64,000 bases of DNA from assembly GCA_028284665.1 (NCBI GenBank), contig JANQRG010000035.1, positions 186,001-250,000 of the forward strand, written 5' to 3'. Below the pieces are notes generated by a model. The model had not been told where the DNA came from and did not search any database. It saw only the letters and a list, made by a program, of their open reading frames with translations. The stretch is from Croceivirga sp. GTDB taxonomy: Bacteria; Bacteroidota; Bacteroidia; Flavobacteriales; Flavobacteriaceae. The position numbers were made by a program, and so were the translations under genes. Below are positions 41,009-50,717 of the stretch, piece by piece; within the stretch, counting starts at the first letter, position 1; each line of letters begins with the position of its first letter.

Positions 41009-43534
41009 ATGAAAGCAAGACTACTATTGCTATTGGTAGTTCTGGGGCAATTGCTATATGCACAAAATACCGTAACCCTGGAATACTATCTCCCTCAGAA
41101 TATCACCTATGATCCTGATATCCCAAAACCTTCAGAAATTATTGGGCATGAAGTCGGACAATGGCATGTAACCCATGACAAACTCCTATTTTACATGAAT
41201 ACTCTGGCCGCTGCCAGCGATCGGATCACTATTGAAAACAGAGGGGCAACCTTTGAAGATCGGCCATTATTATTGTTAACCGTAACCCATCCTGAAAATC
41301 ATCAAAACCTGGAAAGTATTCGAAAGGATCATCTAAAACTCAGTGAAGGGAACGGAACTGTTTTGGACACCTCAAACATGCCCATTGTAGTGTACCAAGG
41401 CTTTTCTATTCACGGCAATGAATCCAGCGGTGCGAACGCTGCAATAGCCTATGCCTATTATTTGGCGGCTGCTCAAGGTCCGGAAATAGAAGCACTGCTG
41501 AACAACATGGTTATTCTCCTGGATCCCTGTATGAATCCCGACGGTCACCAACGTTTTGCCCATTGGGCGAATATCCATAAAAGTCAAAACCTTAACCCGG
41601 ACAAGAACGAAAGGGAATATCACGAAGTATGGCCGGGAGGACGAACGAATCACTATTGGTTTGATATGAACCGGGATTGGCTCCCGGTACAATTACCGGA
41701 AAGTCGGGTCCGGATTGCCTCCTTCTATAAGTGGATGCCCAATATTTTAACCGATCACCACGAGATGGGCACCAATTCAACTTATTTTTTCCAACCTGGA
41801 GAACCCTCACGCGTTCACCCACTTACCCCGAAAATCAATCAAGAGCTCACAGCAGAGATTGGGACCTATCATGCCAAAGCCCTGGATAAAATTGGATCGC
41901 TCTACTATTCCGAAGAAAACTTTGACGACTATTATTACGGAAAAGGATCCACTTTCCCGGATGTGAATGGCGGTATCGGCATCCTCTTTGAACAAGGCAG
42001 TTCAAGAGGTCATATTCAAGAGAGTGAGAACGGTATCCTTACTTTTCCGTTTACCATACGCAATCAGTTTACCACAGCGCTGTCCACCATTGAAGCGGCG
42101 AAAAACATTCGGGTCAAAATACTTGATTATCAAAAAAAATACTTCCAGGATATCAGGCGTGAAGCGGTTAGGAGCAGAACCAAAGGATATGTTTTTGGAG
42201 ATAGCAAAGATCCTGTAAGAACCTGGCACCTGGCTGAGATCCTTAATCGACACAAAATAAAATTTCATGAATTGGCGAGTGATGTCAGGATCAATGGGAA
42301 GGCTTTTAAAACGGGAAGCGCCTTTGTTGTGCCCCTAAGCCAAAAGAACCCCCGGCTGATCCGGGCCATGTTTGAAAAGCGTACCACCTTTAAGGATAGC
42401 CTGTTTTATGACGTTTCGGCCTGGACCTTCCCATTGGCCTTTAATCTAGATCATGCGGAGCTTTCCGCCCTGGTAAGCGCGGGAGAAGAGGTACAGGAAT
42501 TTACCCCAATCCCCGGGAGTATCACCGGAAAAAGCAATTATGCGTATCTTTTTGAATGGCATAGCTATTATACGCCAAAAGCCTTAAATCGGATTGTGCA
42601 AAAAGGCCTAAGGGCAAAAGTGGCTAAAAGCCCGTTCACGCTGGAAGGAAAGCAGTATGACTACGGAACGATCATGATCCCGGTACAACATCAGAAATTG
42701 GATCCGGATGCGCTTTACGCTTTTCTCGCAGAAATTGCCGATAACAGCCGGATTGCCATCGATGCTGTTGCTACGGGTTTAACCAAGGGTATCGATCTGG
42801 GCAGTAACGATTTTGATCCTATAGGAAAACAAAACGTTGCCCTTTTGGTGGGCGATGGGGTACGTTCTTATGATGCCGGGGAGATCTGGCATCTTTTTGA
42901 TACCCGATATCAAATGAAAATCACCAAAATCGATACACGCTATTTTGAAAATGTTGATTTGAGCCGATACACCGATTTAATTCTCCCTAGCGGTGGAGGC
43001 GCTAGTATTCTGGATAAGGAGGATGCTGAAAAAATCAAGGATTGGGTGAAGCAAGGGGGAACACTAATTGGGTATCGCAATGTCGCAAACTGGCTAAAAA
43101 AGCACGAAATGCTATCCCTAAAGATGAAGGAAGATTCCTTAGAAGCGAAAAATATTCGTTTTGATCAAAAAAGAGATTACCTGGGGGCCCAGGTTACGGG
43201 AGGTGCTATTTTTGAAGCCAAACTGGATCGGTCGCACCCCGTGGGCTATGGGTACAAGAATGATCGGATTTCGTTATTTCGAAATACCAATATTTACCTG
43301 GAACCGGAAGAGAATAGCTATGACAATCCCATTCAATACACGAATAAACCACTACAAAGCGGCTATATTTCCGAGGAGAATTTGGCCCTTCTGAAAAATA
43401 GTGTTCCCTTTAAAGCCAAACGAATGGGTAAAGGGAGAGTGATCTTATTTACGGACAATACTAATTTCAGGGCCTTCTGGTATGGTACAAATAAGTTATT
43501 GATGAATGCTATTTTCTTCGGACCTTTGATGTAG
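41009..43534 (+). CDS. Secreted M14-family zinc carboxypeptidase-like protein
   Basis: 841 residues with a signal peptide (MKARLLLLLVVLGQLLYAQ). The M14 domain covers about residues 45-380: HGNESSGANAA holds the first two zinc ligands (HxxE), DHHEMGTNSTYFFQPG the third His, and GGIGILFEQGSSRG the catalytic Glu. A second half (about 400-841) includes a glutamine-amidotransferase-like region (VALLVGDGVRSYDAGEIWHL, LILPSGGGASI), which is non-catalytic. Such long forms are frequent in Bacteroidota as secreted peptidases. Substrates unknown; no partner gene. Confidence 0.88.
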   Translation: MKARLLLLLVVLGQLLYAQNTVTLEYYLPQNITYDPDIPKPSEIIGHEVGQWHVTHDKLLFYMNTLAAASDRITIENRGATFEDRPLLLLTVTHPENHQNLESIRKDHLKLSEGNGTVLDTSNMPIVVYQGFSIHGNESSGANAAIAYAYYLAAAQGPEIEALLNNMVILLDPCMNPDGHQRFAHWANIHKSQNLNPDKNEREYHEVWPGGRTNHYWFDMNRDWLPVQLPESRVRIASFYKWMPNILTDHHEMGTNSTYFFQPGEPSRVHPLTPKINQELTAEIGTYHAKALDKIGSLYYSEENFDDYYYGKGSTFPDVNGGIGILFEQGSSRGHIQESENGILTFPFTIRNQFTTALSTIEAAKNIRVKILDYQKKYFQDIRREAVRSRTKGYVFGDSKDPVRTWHLAEILNRHKIKFHELASDVRINGKAFKTGSAFVVPLSQKNPRLIRAMFEKRTTFKDSLFYDVSAWTFPLAFNLDHAELSALVSAGEEVQEFTPIPGSITGKSNYAYLFEWHSYYTPKALNRIVQKGLRAKVAKSPFTLEGKQYDYGTIMIPVQHQKLDPDALYAFLAEIADNSRIAIDAVATGLTKGIDLGSNDFDPIGKQNVALLVGDGVRSYDAGEIWHLFDTRYQMKITKIDTRYFENVDLSRYTDLILPSGGGASILDKEDAEKIKDWVKQGGTLIGYRNVANWLKKHEMLSLKMKEDSLEAKNIRFDQKRDYLGAQVTGGAIFEAKLDRSHPVGYGYKNDRISLFRNTNIYLEPEENSYDNPIQYTNKPLQSGYISEENLALLKNSVPFKAKRMGKGRVILFTDNTNFRAFWYGTNKLLMNAIFFGPLM

Positions 43535-43565
43535 CGGTACGTTTTAATCAAACAAGATCATCCAC

Positions 43566-44120
43566 ATGGCACGCACTCCCAGCAACATGTTATCCCTTGG
43601 AACTTTGGCCCCTGCGTTTCGTTTGCCGGATACCGTTTCTGGCAAAACGGTTCATCTTAATGATCTCAAAGGAAAACGGGGCACCGTAATTATGTTTATC
43701 TGCAACCATTGCCCATTTGTAAAACACGTGAACTCGGAGCTGGCACAACTAGGGCGAGATTTTCAGGATCAGGGTATTGGGTTTGTAGCCATTTCCAGCA
43801 ATGATGTAGAAAACTATCCCGAAGATGCCCCGGAACTCATGCAGGAGGTGGCCAAAACTGAGGGATATTCTTTTCCTTATTTATATGATGAAACCCAGGA
43901 AGTGGCACAAGCTTATGATGCGGCCTGTACTCCTGATTTCTATCTTTTTGATGAAGATTTGAAGCTGGTGTATCGAGGACAACTGGACGATTCCCGACCT
44001 GGAAACGGTATCCCGGTTACTGGGAAGGATCTACGGGAAGGGATCACCTCGTTACTAGCAGGAGACCCTATAATCGAAGTGCAAAAACCAAGTATTGGTT
44101 GTAACATTAAATGGAAATAG
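43566..44120 (+). CDS. Thioredoxin-fold (AhpC/TSA-like) protein
   Basis: 184 residues. PDTVSGKTVHLNDLKGKRGT leads to the active-site strand VIMFICNHCPFVKHVNSELA, with a CxxC motif (CNHC). A later C-T-P-D-F (cis-Pro loop, AACTPDFYLFDED) and VYRGQLDDSRPGN complete the fold. Cytoplasmic thiol-disulfide oxidoreductase or peroxiredoxin-like enzyme; the partner is unknown. Its last 10 bases overlap the following acetyltransferase gene, suggesting a two-gene unit. Confidence 0.88.
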   Translation: MARTPSNMLSLGTLAPAFRLPDTVSGKTVHLNDLKGKRGTVIMFICNHCPFVKHVNSELAQLGRDFQDQGIGFVAISSNDVENYPEDAPELMQEVAKTEGYSFPYLYDETQEVAQAYDAACTPDFYLFDEDLKLVYRGQLDDSRPGNGIPVTGKDLREGITSLLAGDPIIEVQKPSIGCNIKWK

Positions 44121-44632
44121 ATTTTGTCCCGCTTCGCCCGGACTTGATACGTACGTATATTTCCGTAGGGAGACAGGCCTATAACGAACACTATGTCCAT
44201 CTTTGGCAGAATGGTGATACTTCGCCCTATATCACTTCTAGTTTCACCAAAAACGTAGTAGAGCGGGAATATGAAGATCCCACACTTTCACTTTATGTTA
44301 TACAGCAAGGAAAATTAGCCGTGGGCATCCTTAAACTTATCCCTCACAAAGCCCTGGACACTTTTTCCTCAAAAAAAGCATTCCACATTGAAAAAATATA
44401 CCTTCTTAAACGTTATTCGGGAATAGGAGTGGGAACTGAAGCACTACGTTTTACGGAGCGTCTGGCCAGGGAAATGAACAAAGAGGTCTTATGGTTAGAT
44501 ACTATGCAGAACGGCAGAGCGCTCTCTTTTTATCAAAAAAATGACTTTGTGATCCACCGGGCCTCTGAACTATCTTTTCCCGGGGCAAAAGCGTCTGAAA
44601 AAGCCATGTGGATCCTTATTAAAAAACTCTAG
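44111..44632 (+). CDS. GNAT-family N-acetyltransferase
   Basis: 173 residues. The acetyl-CoA-binding motif A is IYLLKRYSGIGVGTEALRFT (R/Q-x-x-G-x-G/A form), followed by KEVLWLDTMQNGRALSFYQK (motif B, NxxAxxFYxKxGF-like: SFYQKNDF). The acceptor may be an amine or protein N-terminus. Overlaps the thioredoxin-like gene by 10 bp and ends two bases before the convergent gene. Confidence 0.88.
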   Translation: MEIDFVPLRPDLIRTYISVGRQAYNEHYVHLWQNGDTSPYITSSFTKNVVEREYEDPTLSLYVIQQGKLAVGILKLIPHKALDTFSSKKAFHIEKIYLLKRYSGIGVGTEALRFTERLAREMNKEVLWLDTMQNGRALSFYQKNDFVIHRASELSFPGAKASEKAMWILIKKL

Positions 44633-44634
44633 GC

Positions 44635-45177
44635 TTACCAGCCTTCCCGTTCTGACAAGCGCTGAATATGAGCAAAATGGTGACTTCCATGCCAGGCATA
44701 ACGGCCTATATTTTCAGCTAAGGTGGTAACGCTATTTCCTTCCGGGTGAGTGAAGGTACGTTGTATTTGGTCTGAGGTTAATCCTTTTAAAAGATAAACC
44801 AGTTTGGCATGAACCGCTTTTAAATGTGCCAGAGAAAGGGATATGGGCGCACTACGGGTATCAAAGAGGTTGGCCCACTCTTTTTCAAAATAGGCCTTTA
44901 TTACAGGGTTATCCTCGGTTAAAGCCCACTTGAACCGAATATAGCTATGATGATGACTATCTGCCACATGATGGACTACCTGCCGTACCGTCCATCCCCC
45001 TGGCCGATACGGTGTTTCCAATTGTTCCTCGGAAAGTAGGGTTACCAATTGCTCCAGCTTTCCTGGCAGCTGTTCCAAAACAGCAATCCATTGTTTTATA
45101 TGTTCTTCGGTAATGGGATCTGGAATTACATACTTCCCAATGGGGTATCGCAATTCCTCCAGTTCAGTGCTTTCCAT
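44635..45177 (-). CDS. YfiT/BstA-like bacillithiol-dependent metal hydrolase (DinB fold)
   Basis: 180 residues. RYPIGKYVIPDPITEEHIKQ at the N-terminus and WTVRQVVHHVADSHHHSYIR are typical of YfiT (BstA). Metal ligands appear in VHHVADSHHH and in the C-terminal WHGSHHFAHIQRL. BstA proteins are bacillithiol S-transferases or metal-dependent hydrolases, so it hints at bacillithiol or a related thiol here. A third DinB-like gene in the window, cytoplasmic in this case. Divergent from the peroxiredoxin gene, sharing a 99-bp intergenic region. Confidence 0.87.
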   Translation of the reverse strand: MESTELEELRYPIGKYVIPDPITEEHIKQWIAVLEQLPGKLEQLVTLLSEEQLETPYRPGGWTVRQVVHHVADSHHHSYIRFKWALTEDNPVIKAYFEKEWANLFDTRSAPISLSLAHLKAVHAKLVYLLKGLTSDQIQRTFTHPEGNSVTTLAENIGRYAWHGSHHFAHIQRLSEREGW

Positions 45178-45276
45178 AGCATAAATGTAATGAACTTTAA
45201 TATAGTTTTAACCAAAAAAACAAGGGTTGCTCTACTATCCCCAATACCTTTATAGGATAATCTAAAACCAAAAAAA

Positions 45277-45915
45277 ATGGGAGCATTGAGACTAGGGGAT
45301 CCCGCCCCCGATTTTAACGCAGAAACCTCTCAGGGTACACTCAATTTCTACGATTACCTTGGGGACAGCTGGGGCATATTGTTTTCTCATCCAGCCGATT
45401 TTACACCGGTATGTACTACCGAATTGGGAACAGCAGCCAAGTTTAAAGCCGAATTTGACAAACGCAACGTAAAAATGATGGCGTTAAGCGTAGATGATGC
45501 CGATTCCCATAACGAATGGATCAAAGATATTAATGAGACGCAAAACACTGTGGTGAATTTTCCTATAGTAGCAGATGAGCATAGAGCCGTTGCGAACTTG
45601 TATGATATGATCCACCCTAATGCAGATGATACGTTAACTGTCCGTTCGGTATTTATCATTGCGCCGGACAAAACCGTCAAATTGATCTTAACGTATCCCG
45701 CCTCTACAGGAAGAAACTTTTACGAGTTGTTACGCGTGGTAGACTCCCTGCAATTAACCGCCTACCACAAAGTGGCTACACCCGCTAACTGGAATAATGG
45801 CGAGGATGTGGTAGTAAGCCCCGCTATTCCTACGGAAGAGGCCAAAGAAATCTTTGCCAAAGGGGTGGAAGAGATTAAGCCTTATTTACGGATGACTCCC
45901 GATCCAACGGCTTAG
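45277..45915 (+). CDS. 1-Cys peroxiredoxin (Prx6 type)
   Basis: 212 residues. The peroxidatic Cys46 is in ADFTPVCTTELG, and it is the only cysteine in the protein, which defines the 1-Cys mechanism. RSVFIIAPDKTVKLILTYPA and the C-terminal extension with PYLRMTPDP are typical of the Prx6 subfamily. It reduces hydrogen peroxide and organic peroxides, needing an external thiol for recycling; the neighbouring BstA-like gene is of interest in that light. Followed by a clear terminator. Confidence 0.95.
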   Translation: MGALRLGDPAPDFNAETSQGTLNFYDYLGDSWGILFSHPADFTPVCTTELGTAAKFKAEFDKRNVKMMALSVDDADSHNEWIKDINETQNTVVNFPIVADEHRAVANLYDMIHPNADDTLTVRSVFIIAPDKTVKLILTYPASTGRNFYELLRVVDSLQLTAYHKVATPANWNNGEDVVVSPAIPTEEAKEIFAKGVEEIKPYLRMTPDPTA

Positions 45916-45936
45916 TGATAACCCACTTACAACTAC

Positions 45937-45964
45937 AAACCTCCCAATGTGGAGGTTTTTTTTT
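45937..45964 (+). terminator. Intrinsic terminator of the peroxiredoxin gene
   Basis: AAACCTCC and GGAGGTTT pair around CAATGT, followed by a long T run. Confidence 0.88.
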
Positions 45965-46155
45965 GCATTTTGTTTAGCTTTTTAAGCAACCTTAAGGAAA
46001 TTCTTCGTCTAGGTTTAAACAAAACAACCTTTACTGTGATATCCTTTGGCATCTTAAACGATTGAATATGAAACCTCTACAATACTAAGTAGGGTTTTTA
46101 GGCGTTTACGTGTTACAAAGGAAAGAACGGAATAGAATAACAACCCCAATAGATA

Positions 46156-46239
46156 ATGAATACCTTTTTCGCCATTTTATTTGCACTATTAGCCATCAAT
46201 GCTTTCCTGTTGCTCATTAGTGTTAATCGTTCCAAATAA
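46156..46239 (+). CDS. 27-residue single-helix membrane peptide
   Basis: ATG at 46156 to TAA at 46239 encodes MNTFFAILFALLAINAFLLL followed by ISVNRSK. It is a single membrane helix with a basic C-terminus. The frame is followed three bases later by a perfect terminator, which suggests that this short region is a real transcript with its own end. The core FAILFALLAINAFLLLISVN resembles that of the 61-residue protein at 63066. No promoter box is clear. It is unannotated-size; function unknown. Confidence 0.5.
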   Translation: MNTFFAILFALLAINAFLLLISVNRSK

Positions 46240-46241
46240 AA

Positions 46242-46268
46242 AAAGACTCCCGTAAGGAGTCTTTTTTT
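46242..46268 (+). terminator. Intrinsic terminator after the 27-residue peptide
   Basis: AAAGACTCC, loop CGTAA, GGAGTCTTT, then a T run; nine perfect base pairs directly after the stop. Confidence 0.88.
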
Positions 46269-46309
46269 AGTACTACCCGGGGGTATAAGAATCACCGGGA
46301 AAATCATTT

Positions 46310-47251
46310 TTATTTTACTCCCATTAGTTCTACATCAAAGATGAGCGTAGCGTCCGGAGGAATTACCCCTCCTGCTCCCCTGCTACCATACGCCAGGTGA
46401 GAAGGAATTACAAACCGTGCTTTGTCCCCAACCTGTAGCAAAGCGATACCCTCGTCCCATCCCGAAATCACTTGTCCGGCTCCAAGGGGAAAAGTAATAG
46501 GTTCTTTTCGGGGGTATGAGGAATCAAATACCTGGCCGTTATCCAAACTACCTTCATAATGTACAGACACCATAGCGCCCTTTTTGGCCGCAGTACCCGA
46601 ACCTTTCTGAATGATTTTGTATCGTAGCCCGGAAGCTGTTTTTTCAAAACCTGCTGCTAATTTTTCCAATGCCGCCTCGGCTTTTGCCTTGGCTTCCGCT
46701 GCCCTTTTCTCCCGTTCCCCATCAAAAGTGCGAAAGGCTTCTATTCCGTTCCAGTTTTCTGCTTCTTCTCCTACCCGCACAATCTCCAGGGTTTCAATAA
46801 CATCGTCTTGAGCGATCGCATCCACTACTTCCTGACCTTGCGTAACGTGACCAAATACGGTATGCTTACCATCTAACCAGGGTGTGGCCACATGGGTAAT
46901 AAAAAATTGGCTGCCATTAGTGCCGGGGCCAGCATTCGCCATAGAAAGCACTCCAGGGCCGTCATGTTTCAGATCCTTATGAAACTCATCCTCGAATTGA
47001 TAGCCAGGGCTTCCGGTTCCCTTACCTTGAGGACAACCACCCTGGATCATAAAATCATTGATCACTCTATGGAACTTCAAGCCGTTGTAGTACGGATTTC
47101 CCTGAGGTTTAGCGGTATTTTCCATATTCCCTTCCGCCAGGGCCACAAAGTTCCCTACGGTTCCCGGGGTCTTATAGTGTGTGAGTTTTACTAAGATCTC
47201 TCCTTTTGAGGTGTTAAATTTAGCGTAGATGCCGTCTTGCATAATTCTCAT
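46310..47251 (-). CDS. Cyclophilin-FKBP fusion peptidyl-prolyl isomerase
   Basis: 313 residues. The cyclophilin domain spans about 5-175 with [40 protein letters not shown] and [18 protein letters not shown] helical linker rich in Ala/Lys/Glu ([20 protein letters not shown]) connects to an FKBP domain (about 215-313, [57 protein letters not shown]). No signal peptide is seen, so the protein is cytoplasmic. Both domains keep their active-site residues and catalyse proline isomerisation in protein folding. MQDG at 47242 is an alternative start. Confidence 0.92.
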   Translation of the reverse strand: MRIMQDGIYAKFNTSKGEILVKLTHYKTPGTVGNFVALAEGNMENTAKPQGNPYYNGLKFHRVINDFMIQGGCPQGKGTGSPGYQFEDEFHKDLKHDGPGVLSMANAGPGTNGSQFFITHVATPWLDGKHTVFGHVTQGQEVVDAIAQDDVIETLEIVRVGEEAENWNGIEAFRTFDGEREKRAAEAKAKAEAALEKLAAGFEKTASGLRYKIIQKGSGTAAKKGAMVSVHYEGSLDNGQVFDSSYPRKEPITFPLGAGQVISGWDEGIALLQVGDKARFVIPSHLAYGSRGAGGVIPPDATLIFDVELMGVK

Positions 47252-47262
47252 TTTTAAGAGCG

Positions 47263-47270
47263 CAAAGGTA
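47263..47270 (-). promoter_or_regulatory. -7 box of the cyclophilin-FKBP gene
   Basis: TACCTTTG on the minus strand, 11 bp before the ATG at 47251 and 20 bp before 47242. The short leader favours the inner ATG at 47242. Confidence 0.45.
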
Positions 47271-47475
47271 GGGGTTTCATAGCAAGGGTGAAAGGGGTTT
47301 AGTAAAGGAAATCAGGGATAGCAGCAGACAGTTATAACAACTGTAAAAAGTGTTGAAGCCGAAAATGTTTTGAGCTTATTTCAAAGTAAAAAAAATTACT
47401 TGGGGGTATGTCTTTTTTATCGAATTTTAAGCATTGGTTATGCGACATTAAAAAGTGTATTAAAGGACTAGAAAA

Positions 47476-48234
47476 ATGAAAATCTACCATCTGAATTGTT
47501 TACAAATAGAATCTGCTTTTGGTCCTGCCATAGGGCATTGCTTACTATTGCGGGATGATAGTGGTCTTACTTTAATCGATTCCGGGATAGGGTTAGCAGA
47601 AACTCAGGAACCGGAAAAGCGACTTGGTAAAGAATTGATTGAAATTACGGGATTTATACTTAAAGAAGAATACACAGCAATCCGTCAAATTCAAAAACTA
47701 GGTTATGACCCAAAGGAAGTAAAAAACATTGTCTGTTCACATTTTGACCCGGATCACATCGGTGGATTAGCAGACTTTCCTGATGCCACGATTCATGTTT
47801 CACAGGAGGAATATACCTGCTTTAAGAGCGCTAACGAAAGATATTTACCTCAACAACTATCCCATCTTCCGGAAATGAGATGCTATGAAAACAATGACAG
47901 CGAGTTTTTTGGGTTATCTGCCCGAAAACTTGATCTGGACTTTGAAAGCTATTTAATTCCTCTGTTTGGACATACACTAGGGCATTGTGGTGTCGCTTTT
48001 ATCAATGATGGCAAATGGACCTTTTATGTTGGTGATGCCTATTATTTAAGGGAAGAAGTAAACAATAGAAGTCATCCCGTGGATCAACTAGCCACCATCA
48101 GAGCGATGAATAATGAATTGCGCATAAAAAGCTTGGATAGTGTACGAAAAGTTATTGCAGATTACGGTAATGAAATTACCTGTTTCGGTTACCACGACCC
48201 TGCAGAATTTTATCATGAACAACCGCTAGGATAG
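47476..48234 (+). CDS. Metallo-beta-lactamase-fold hydrolase
   Basis: 252 residues. The metal motif is CSHFDPDHIGGLADF (HxxDPDHxGG, a variant of HxHxDH with Phe replacing the middle His as in lactonase-like members), with further ligands in PLFGHTLGHCGVAF and VGDAYYL, and the final His in FGYHDPAEFY. The Gly-rich start GHCLLLRDDSGLTLIDSGIG is typical. It resembles lactone or ester hydrolases of the AiiA group, but substrate is open. Stands alone; no neighbour explains its job. Confidence 0.85.
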   Translation: MKIYHLNCLQIESAFGPAIGHCLLLRDDSGLTLIDSGIGLAETQEPEKRLGKELIEITGFILKEEYTAIRQIQKLGYDPKEVKNIVCSHFDPDHIGGLADFPDATIHVSQEEYTCFKSANERYLPQQLSHLPEMRCYENNDSEFFGLSARKLDLDFESYLIPLFGHTLGHCGVAFINDGKWTFYVGDAYYLREEVNNRSHPVDQLATIRAMNNELRIKSLDSVRKVIADYGNEITCFGYHDPAEFYHEQPLG

Positions 48235-48272
48235 TGTAGTAGTAAAATGGGGAGTTGCCCAAGGTCAAAATA

Positions 48273-49673
48273 TTACCCTTTGACTTTCTCCGGTAGAACG
48301 GTCCCGTATTTATCTACCAAATAGACCAAACTGGCCATGGTAGCCGCTCCAAGTTCCAGTTCTCGTTGGTTCACATGCTCAAAGGTATCGGTCTCTGCAT
48401 GGTGATGGACAAAATAACGTTGCGAATCCGGTCGTAATCCTGCCAGCACAACGGTATCATCTTTCAAGGGATTGATATCTGCTCCACTGCCTCCACGAAT
48501 GAACATATGTATCAAATAGGGCTCAAACAGCTTTTTCCAACTTTTGATTTGCTCGAGGTTCTCATCGGAACAATCAAATGAAAATCCCCTTGGGGTAAAA
48601 CCGCCGGCGTCACTTTCCAGGGCAAAGACATGGGTTTCTCCTTTAGCTCTGGCCACTTCTGCATATTTATTACCTCCGCGAAGCCCATTTTCCTCATTCA
48701 TAAAAAGTACTACCCGTAAGGTTCGCTTTGGACGGTAACCATTGGCGGTAATTAAACGTAAAACATCCATACTCTGCACCACACCTGCCCCATCATCATG
48801 GGAGCCATCGCCAAGATCCCAGGAATCCAAATGTCCGCCAACCACCATAATCTCGTTGGGAAATTCACTTCCTTTGATTTCCCCGATGACGTTGTAGGAT
48901 TCCACATCAGGAAGCTGCTTGCAGTTTTGTTTAAAGTAGAATTTAATATCCGGGTTCAATTTTAACGTGGTACTGAGTAACTCCGCTGCATTGGTACTGA
49001 TAGCGGCAGCAGGGATACGCTCATCCAGGGGGGTTTCTCCATAACTCATCGCTCCGGTATGCGGATAGTCGTCCAACCGGAGATTCAAAGAACGTACGAT
49101 CACCCCTGTAGCACCAAATTTTGTGGCTTCGGCTGCGCCGGAATACCGTTGATGTACACAACCGGAATAGGCATGAAAAGTATTGATCATCCTGGGATCC
49201 ATTCGCCGATTGTAAAACACGATCTTTCCTTCAATTTGTTCCCTGCCCAATGCTTCCAAATCCTCAAAACCTTTAACTTCAATCACATTAGCTTTTAGTC
49301 CACCATCCGGAGTGGCTACAGAACCTCCCAGGGCAGTAATTGGCACATTAGTGGTTATACCGGGTTTGGTTTCAATATAGGCGAATTCCGGGGTACCCCG
49401 CACCCATTTCGGAACCATAACCGGTTGCAGCCACACCCGATCCAATCCAATAGAATCCAGTTGTCTTTTCGTATAATCAACAGCTTGTTGGGCCTGTACC
49501 GAACCTGAGAGCCGCCCTCCAATTTGATTGGAAAGGTGATTCAGCCAATCATAGGCCTTACCGTCGGTCAACGCTTTATCGTAAATGGCTTTAAGCTGTT
49601 TTTCATCTTCGGACTGGGCACGACCTCCAAGTATTGAGAGGACCAAAAAGAGGAGGAGTAATTGTGGTTTCAT
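48273..49673 (-). CDS. Secreted M28-family zinc aminopeptidase
   Basis: 466 residues with a signal peptide (MKPQLLLLFLVLSILGGRAQ). A PA-like domain (about 130-260) is inserted before the peptidase core. Zinc ligands: VVGGHLDSWDLGDGSHDDGA (His and bridging Asp), LFMNEENGLRGG (catalytic and ligand Glu), ALESDAGGF (Asp) and HHHAETDTFEHV (final His). It removes N-terminal residues from peptides outside the cytoplasm. Its start overlaps the stop of the upstream PPK2 gene by four bases, so they are probably one transcript. Confidence 0.92.
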   Translation of the reverse strand: MKPQLLLLFLVLSILGGRAQSEDEKQLKAIYDKALTDGKAYDWLNHLSNQIGGRLSGSVQAQQAVDYTKRQLDSIGLDRVWLQPVMVPKWVRGTPEFAYIETKPGITTNVPITALGGSVATPDGGLKANVIEVKGFEDLEALGREQIEGKIVFYNRRMDPRMINTFHAYSGCVHQRYSGAAEATKFGATGVIVRSLNLRLDDYPHTGAMSYGETPLDERIPAAAISTNAAELLSTTLKLNPDIKFYFKQNCKQLPDVESYNVIGEIKGSEFPNEIMVVGGHLDSWDLGDGSHDDGAGVVQSMDVLRLITANGYRPKRTLRVVLFMNEENGLRGGNKYAEVARAKGETHVFALESDAGGFTPRGFSFDCSDENLEQIKSWKKLFEPYLIHMFIRGGSGADINPLKDDTVVLAGLRPDSQRYFVHHHAETDTFEHVNQRELELGAATMASLVYLVDKYGTVLPEKVKG

Positions 49674-50554
49674 TCGCCTTCTTTTTCCAATTGCTTTTTG
49701 AAAGATTCTAAATTAGCCTTTATTTCCGCATCCAGTTCCGGTTCTTTAACATCTTTGTATTTTTTTAACGATTGTAGCAGTATGGTGGCCACAATAAGCC
49801 GTGCTGCTTTTTTGTCATCTGCGGGAATTACAAACCAGGGGGCATGTGGTTTGGAGGTAGTGTTTATCGCCGTTTCATAGCACTTTTGATAGCTGTCCCA
49901 CAATTTACGTTCATCCAGGTCGCTGGGCGAGAACTTCCAGTTTTTTCGTCTCAATCGCAATCTTCGTAACAGTCGTTGCCGTTGTTCCTCTTTTGAAAGA
50001 TGAAGAAAGAATTTGAAAATAATAGTTCCGTTTTCAGCCAAATGCCTTTCAAAATCATTGATCTGACGATAGCGTTTTTCCCAAAAGGCCTCATCTATAT
50101 CGTCCAATCCTTCTATCCCGGGAATATTCTCATTTAAAATATATTTCGGGTGTACCTTGGTCACCAACACGTTCTCGTAATGCGTACGATTAAAAACACT
50201 GAATTTACCACGTTCCGGTAAGGCGATATAGTGTCGCCAAATGTAGTCGTGGCGTAACTCAAGTTTGCTGGGGGTCTTAAAGCTATGTACTACCACTCCC
50301 CTCGCGTTTAATTCCTTAAAAACCTCCCTAACGAGACTGTCTTTACCTGCAGTATCCATCCCTTGTAAACACACCAACACCCCATATTTACCATGGGCGT
50401 ATAAAGTATCCTGAAAATCAGCTAATTGTTCACTGACTTCTTCCAGCTTTTTTCGTAAAAATTTTCCCTCCTGTCCAAAGTCTTCATGAGTAGAAATTTC
50501 AGACAATTGTACAGTGCCTTGCACCTTATAGTTATCGCTTTCAATATGATCCAT
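49670..50554 (-). CDS. Polyphosphate kinase 2 family protein
   Basis: 294 residues from ATG at 50554. Walker A is CLQGMDTAGKDSLVREVF, a lid region holds RHDYIWRHYIALPERGK, and FNRTHYENVLVTKVHP is the family's conserved Arg-containing block. FFLHLSKEEQRQRLLRRLR follows. PPK2 enzymes phosphorylate nucleotides using polyphosphate; AMP/ADP class cannot be decided from this alone. An upstream start at 50731 would add 59 residues that do not belong to the fold, and a -33/-7-like pair TTG-N18-TATATTTC lies 15-45 bp before 50554. It overlaps the M28 gene by four bases. Confidence 0.9.
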   Translation of the reverse strand: MDHIESDNYKVQGTVQLSEISTHEDFGQEGKFLRKKLEEVSEQLADFQDTLYAHGKYGVLVCLQGMDTAGKDSLVREVFKELNARGVVVHSFKTPSKLELRHDYIWRHYIALPERGKFSVFNRTHYENVLVTKVHPKYILNENIPGIEGLDDIDEAFWEKRYRQINDFERHLAENGTIIFKFFLHLSKEEQRQRLLRRLRLRRKNWKFSPSDLDERKLWDSYQKCYETAINTTSKPHAPWFVIPADDKKAARLIVATILLQSLKKYKDVKEPELDAEIKANLESFKKQLEKEGE

Positions 50555-50717
50555 AGCAGGAAATATAAGCAATTTTGTCGATTGCAATAGTTGAAAGTAG
50601 CCGCTCCTTTCGTACCAAAACCTTTCGGTTGACAGGGAAAAACCGTTTTTTACCGATGGAATTTTACCAAAGGGATTTTCCAGTCGTATTTTTAAAGGAC
50701 CAAATCTATCGTGATCC

